A DNA stretch of 64,000 nt, from assembly GCA_024516155.1 (NCBI GenBank), contig JAJJXM010000008.1:310001-374000 (forward strand). Reading direction: 5' to 3'. The stretch is from Pyronema omphalodes. Lineage: Eukaryota; Ascomycota; Pezizomycetes; Pezizales; Pyronemataceae. Each line of letters opens with the position of its first letter. Positions within the stretch are counted from its first letter, which is position 1. The translations under genes and the position numbers were made by a program. Under the pieces are notes generated by a model, which worked only from the letters and a program-made list of their open reading frames with translations, did no database searches and was not told the DNA's origin. Shown piece after piece: positions 60,327 through 64,000 of this stretch.

Positions 60327-61875
60327 ACATATAAAAGCACTTTAGGCTTTCAAACGCAAATCTCGTGCGATGAAATCGTGTCAGTCTATTTCTGTGAGCT
60401 TTTAAACGCATGAAAAATTGTTGTATGAATGGCTTTGTACGTCATTTTGACACAGCAAATCTTACTGTTGGCTATGTTTTTATTCAAAGATACCAATCAT
60501 CTTCCTGGTTAAAAGATGGATTTATCTCCGTTTATCATGCGGCATGGGGTTCATAATACTTTTCAGATTGCTTGTACCAGTAATATAGCATTTGTTGGGT
60601 AGGTACTTTGAAAATTTAGCGAAATGAATTCCGAACTTGAAAGTCGTAAAAAAAAACCACCATTTTCCTTATTGTAATCAAACTAAAGACTAAACGACAT
60701 CCAAAACTACGCAAACACCCTCCAAAACTCCACTAACTCGCCGTTATCCCTTTGAAACTCCAATTCATAGTGAACGTTCAACCATTACTGTCACCATAGA
60801 CACCCTCAACTCATGCTTAGTGCCCCGGAGGATATTTTCGCGCTTTTGTAATTTGCGTCTAACGATGTTAAATACGGACGCTAGTAGCTTTATGTAGTTT
60901 AGACGTACCTGAAGGATTCTTTGAGGAACAATCAATGACCATTCTCCGCCAAGCTCCTATCAAACTGTCAGTTCGAGAAGATTTTCCACGTATCTGAATT
61001 TTATTGAACGCACCTGAATGGTGTATTGGTCTGCGGCGAATAGTTCGCTTAGAAGACGCTCCAATTGAGATCTTGTCAGATAGCGACTGGGAATGACCTG
61101 CCGTGTGGACATTGCTTATGTTTGATGGTGATTCTATCTGAGTGCCATCTGGAGTTCTTTATATCAGCAGAGGTGGGGTGAGGATATGCACAAATTGCAA
61201 GGTCGCGATTGTGCTTCAGAGCGATGATTGCCTAGCTGACCTTAGGCCTTAAACAGGTTGCATATGAGCTCGTAGATGCAACTGGACATGTTTTAGGTGA
61301 ATGATTCGTGTCAGTCATCATGTCAGACTACCTGCATTTAAGTGTGACACTGTTGTTCGAACCATCCTATGATTTGCGTTCCAGGCTGTGTCAGCCGGCT
61401 GCGGAGACTGCGCAAAATTCCGATTTTCTTTATGTACTCAGGATTATGGGGGAATCGCTGTACGATGACTAAATAAATGAATTTTGTGCCAAGCCGCAGT
61501 GGGTACCCCGAAAGAACTTCATATCGGAATATGGGCCGATAAATTCATAAATCCCGCTTTGCGATTTTCGAAATTAATCGCTGAAATTCTTTGTCTTGTC
61601 TCTTCTCGTGTTGAAAAATCCCGGAATTACCATTCCAGAAAGAGCGGCATGCATCCTTTTAACCGAATGTGTGCCTTGTGGCTATGTACTCTGGATTATG
61701 GTTGCCTGGAGATATCCAGGCAGTCAACCTTAAATTATAGTTCGTCACGCATCACCAATGAAGGCCTCAGCCTTCATCATACAGACTTCCGGTCCAATTA
61801 TGCACGAAATTCTGCTTGTTATAGCAAACAGATGTGCATTCTTCCACAAATATTATAAACGTTCCAGTTGATTAA
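60327..61875. other. no supportable gene
   Basis: AT-rich; only short open frames. A 124-codon frame at 61484-61858 has no recognisable family and no good start context. Confidence 0.55.
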
Positions 61876-61963
61876 GGGTGCGTTTGGTTTGACCAGAAAC
61901 AAAGTTTTGTGACCTATTTTCACAGGTAAAAAGGGCTAAAAACATTGTTTTTGGTTGAAACCA

Positions 61964-61968
61964 AACGC
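61964..61968. repeat. 5-bp target-site duplication, left of element B
   Basis: AACGC, repeated at 63050-63054. Confidence 0.75.
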
Positions 61969-62639
61969 TACGGCAACGCATCTGTACATGGAGGGACAAA
62001 AAAACTTTGCATTTTTAATTTGCATTTACACTTTTCACTTTTCATCTGTTGCAACGCAGCAGTGCAACAGAGGAAGAGTGCCCACCTACCAAAATAAATG
62101 GTCGCCACAACGACGCAGCCACACCGCTGACTAAAACACAGACAGATGCGCATCACAAAATTGCAAGCGCGTACCGCTGCTGCACTGTGTAGAGATGTGG
62201 TTTTGCTTCAAGACTTGAAAACACAGCGTGATAATTCACTTGGGCATTGAAAGATGGATGAAATGTTGAATTTACGTGTTATGTGTTATTTTACAATGTT
62301 CTCCTGTATCTCTGTATCTCAGATTTGTCCTTTCTCCGCGTCATGCACCAGAGTTTTCTCCACCATGATCTCTACTATCAAGATTGCCACCGCAGAGTGG
62401 ATACAGGTAAGCAATGCTCCCGCTATGGAGGATGACCCGGAAGGAAGAAGAATAGGCTGGGAAACACTGATCAAATCTGAGAACGAGCATGAAGCAGTTC
62501 TGATCGAACAAGACGTATAATGCTGTAAAAAAAACAAACACCAAAGACAGATACATAGACAAGCCGAAGAAGTGAGAGGAAGAAGAGAAAAGGATGAGAC
62601 GAAAACTGAAGAGAGGCGAGTGGAGAAGTCTGAAAAGAA

Positions 62640-62908
62640 GAGGAAAAAGGCTAGGGCGAAGTGAGAGAGGCGGGGAGAAGGGGAGCGGAGATGAGTGAAA
62701 CGGAGCAGAGAAGAGAGGAGCGGAGAGAAGAGAGGAGCGGAGAGAAGAGAGGAGCGGGGAGAAGAGAGGAGCGGAGAGAAGAGAGGAGCGGAGAGAAGAG
62801 GAGCGGTGAGAAGAGGAGCGGTGAGGAAAAAAAGGGAGAGAAAAGAAGAGCAGAGGAGAGCTGGGGGAAGCAGAGGAGAGCTGGGGAGAGCAGAGGAGAG
62901 CTGGGGAG
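62640..62908. repeat. purine-rich (GGAGAGAAGAGAGGAGC)n array inside element B
   Basis: Imperfect 16-17-bp units of GGAGCGGAGAGAAGAGA occur about eight times, followed by AGCTGGGGAGAGCAGAGG units. One strand is almost pure purine, so triplex formation and replication slippage are possible. Long open frames here are artefacts of composition. Confidence 0.85.
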
Positions 62909-62913
62909 AGTAG

Positions 62914-62932
62914 GGTTAGGGTAACCCTAACC
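62914..62932. repeat. head-to-head telomere-like palindrome
   Basis: GGTTAGGGTAACCCTAACC is palindromic around one central base and consists of TTAGGG repeats meeting CCCTAA repeats. It sits at the end of the purine array, within element B. Confidence 0.8.
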
Positions 62933-63049
62933 AGGAGGGTGGCTGTGTCGTTGCGTTGCAACAGATGAAACCTGAAAAATGAAAATTGCAAATGCAAATT
63001 AAAAATGTAAAAGTTTTTTTGTCCCTCCATGTACAGATGCGTTGCCGTA

Positions 63050-63054
63050 AACGC
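63050..63054. repeat. 5-bp target-site duplication, right of element B
   Basis: AACGC directly after the terminal CCGTA, matching 61964-61968. Confidence 0.75.
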
Positions 63055-63058
63055 ACCT

Positions 63059-63710
63059 TGAAGCGGCTGCCGATACATGAATGCGCAGTCTTGTTTGATT
63101 GACCTAAGCCCCAGAGAAAAAAGGCGGCTCAGGAGCTCATGACATCTGATAATATTGAGAAGACATGGAATTCCTGGCGCTGCAAATGAGGGAAGATGAG
63201 CCGAAGCCTTCTTGATGACAGTTAACCGCAACTGTTCTGCAGCATAACATCAGGAATTGTAATTAGGCATCCATAGTCCTACCCTGCAGCTAAATATTAG
63301 AGCCCCGCAATCATTGGCCTATAGTTTGTGCTTATTGAGCCTCAGCGCCTTCCTCTCTGGAATTCGGATTGAGTATTTAGCCTAATGTCGAATCAACAGA
63401 GTTCGCTGACGAGGGTACCTGTACCACGAGCTCCAAGATAAAAATGAAATTATGATGGTCAAATTATATTCATAAACCATTGATGGAGTTACATAATCAG
63501 CTGCGCCGTATATGCTCAAACTAATTATGACAGCGATACTCATCTAAAAAGTACGAGCCTACTGTAGTTCATGATTAATAGTGACAATTGGATGATAAAA
63601 AGGTTGAAAAGGCTGATGAGAAAACTTCCTGGTGAGATTACATGTCATGAGTCAATATGAATATGTCAACTTATCGCTGTTTTCAAGCTCGTAAAAGTTT
63701 GAAGTCCATA
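63059..63710. other. no supportable gene
   Basis: AT-rich 3' flank of the partial gene that follows on the minus strand. Nothing else seen. Confidence 0.55.
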
Positions 63711-64000
63711 CTAATCCCTTCCAAAAACCTTCACCTCCCATGAAATCACCTGCGCCTCCAGATCACCATCCGCAATATCTTCGGGGTCCGGCCTCGCTCC
63801 ATAAAATCCAACCCAAACCTCTTCATCATTTTCCAGTCTCCCCCTGTCTTCAAAGACCCACTGACACTCCCTTATAACATCTCCATCGCAGCTCACGTGT
63901 AATGCCGTACCCTTATCCTTTTCTCTCTCCATCGTAATTACCACATTCTTGCCATTAGATGTTCCCGCAACACTCCAATCACTCCATCCATTTACCCCCG
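63711..64000 (-). CDS. DUF1349-like protein, C-terminal part (runs off the window)
   Basis: The frame is open from the window edge (64000) to a stop at 63711, about 96 residues, so the 5' end lies outside. The sequence GWSDWSVAGTS, then the CQWVFED segment and EEVWVGFYGARPDPEDIADG, followed by a closing beta strand SWEVKVF, matches the end of the DUF1349 concanavalin-A-like fold found in many fungal and bacterial proteins of unknown biochemical role. No signal peptide or start can be judged. The internal Met at 63944 is not the start because the upstream codons continue the fold. Confidence 0.75.
   Translation of the reverse strand, partial: GVNGWSDWSVAGTSNGKNVVITMEREKDKGTALHVSCDGDVIRECQWVFEDRGRLENDEEVWVGFYGARPDPEDIADGDLEAQVISWEVKVFGRD

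Larger units (their letters stand above)
61969..63049. mobile_element. element B: second TACGG-ended transposon copy
   Basis: The 1081-bp element begins TACGGCAACGCATCTGTACA and ends with the exact complement. Arms are similar for about 100 bp. A perfect 5-bp duplication flanks it. Its left arm also shares CACCGCTGACTAAAACAC with element A, placing both in one family. The interior holds a short protein-like plus-strand segment (62254-62520), part of which ends at a donor-like CAG/GTAAGC (62406), a purine-rich tandem array, and a telomere-like palindrome. No transposase is seen. Confidence 0.8.
61876..63058. mobile_element. PIF/Harbinger-like MITE, interrupted by element B
   Basis: The left part, 61876-61968, starts GGGTGCGTTTGGTTTGACCA. 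It continues as a foldback hairpin whose other arm ends GGTTGAAACCAAACGC. Element B then intervenes, and the last bases, AACGCACC, reappear at 63050-63057. Joining them restores a terminal inverted repeat with near-perfect match over about 33 bp. GGGTGCGTTTGG ends recall Tourist/PIF elements. Possible 3-bp duplication TAA (left) and TGA (right, one mismatch, if the final base at 63058 is a mutated C). The original element was only about 97 bp. Confidence 0.6.

Noticed and set aside
58828..60330. 7- or 9-bp target duplication (TAGCTGT) for element A, suggesting a Mutator-like element
   Set aside because: With symmetrical TACGG ends the duplication is 5 bp (GCTGT), and element B independently gives 5 bp (AACGC). 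The longer match shares bases with the terminal TA.
61876..61968. MITE nested inside element B's left arm
   Set aside because: The rest of the MITE end (AACGCACC) lies just outside element B on the right, so B is inside the MITE, not the reverse.
62341..63231. 296-codon minus-strand frame and plus-strand Arg/Glu frames
   Set aside because: They span the transposon terminal repeat and the purine array; the Ser/Leu- or Arg/Glu-rich sequence reflects the repeat.
1..64000. CRISPR array, tRNA or rRNA genes, LTR retrotransposons
   Set aside because: No regularly spaced direct repeats with unique spacers, no convincing tRNA B-box in a cloverleaf context, and no long terminal repeats or reverse transcriptase motifs were seen. 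A tRNAscan run could still find a divergent tRNA.

Overview
The window is nuclear DNA of a filamentous ascomycete (probably Pezizomycotina; the class cannot be fixed by eye). Genes are sparse and carry short GT-AG introns of about 50-190 bp with CTAAC-like branch sites. The products are fungal: C2H2 proteins with the KRHxNSxH signature, a GT34 mannosyltransferase, a kinase-vWA protein and a CorA-like membrane protein. All splice sites were read by eye from frame, phase and family resemblance; no transcript data were available.

Layout. 1-15 kb: no convincing cellular gene. It holds a minisatellite, many simple repeats, a 47-bp G tract and a gag-only LINE-like insertion (9304-10810) with a 14-bp target-site duplication. 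15-20 kb: a large five-exon C2H2 gene (16217-20185), whose zinc-finger triplet has been duplicated together with its intron. 20-26 kb: satellite-like simple repeats and a possible MITE. 26-33 kb: decayed coding fragments, one split by a 309-bp LINE copy with its own 14-bp duplication. 33-41 kb: a second, related C2H2 gene (33242-35369) and a low-complexity Trp/Asp-repeat protein (38207-40512) whose frame stays open for 45 codons past its stop. 43-50 kb: a type II membrane protein (minus) and a GT34 mannosyltransferase (plus). 50.5-52 kb: a degenerate LINE ORF1. 52.8-58.2 kb: two minus-strand genes in tandem, a kinase-vWA protein and a CorA-like protein. 58.8-63.1 kb: two copies of one inverted-repeat transposon family with perfect 5-bp duplications, one nested in an older MITE. 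63.7-64 kb: the C-terminal end of a DUF1349-like gene running off the edge.

The genes do not form one pathway. The GT34 enzyme belongs to Golgi N-glycan mannan synthesis, the two C2H2 proteins are probably nuclear regulators from one expanded family, and the kinase-vWA plus CorA-like pair may be functionally linked (inference from adjacency only). The most novel material is the transposon set: a TACGG-ended, 5-bp-duplication DNA element I could not place in a superfamily, and LINE-like elements that share a 3'-end motif but have different tail repeats.
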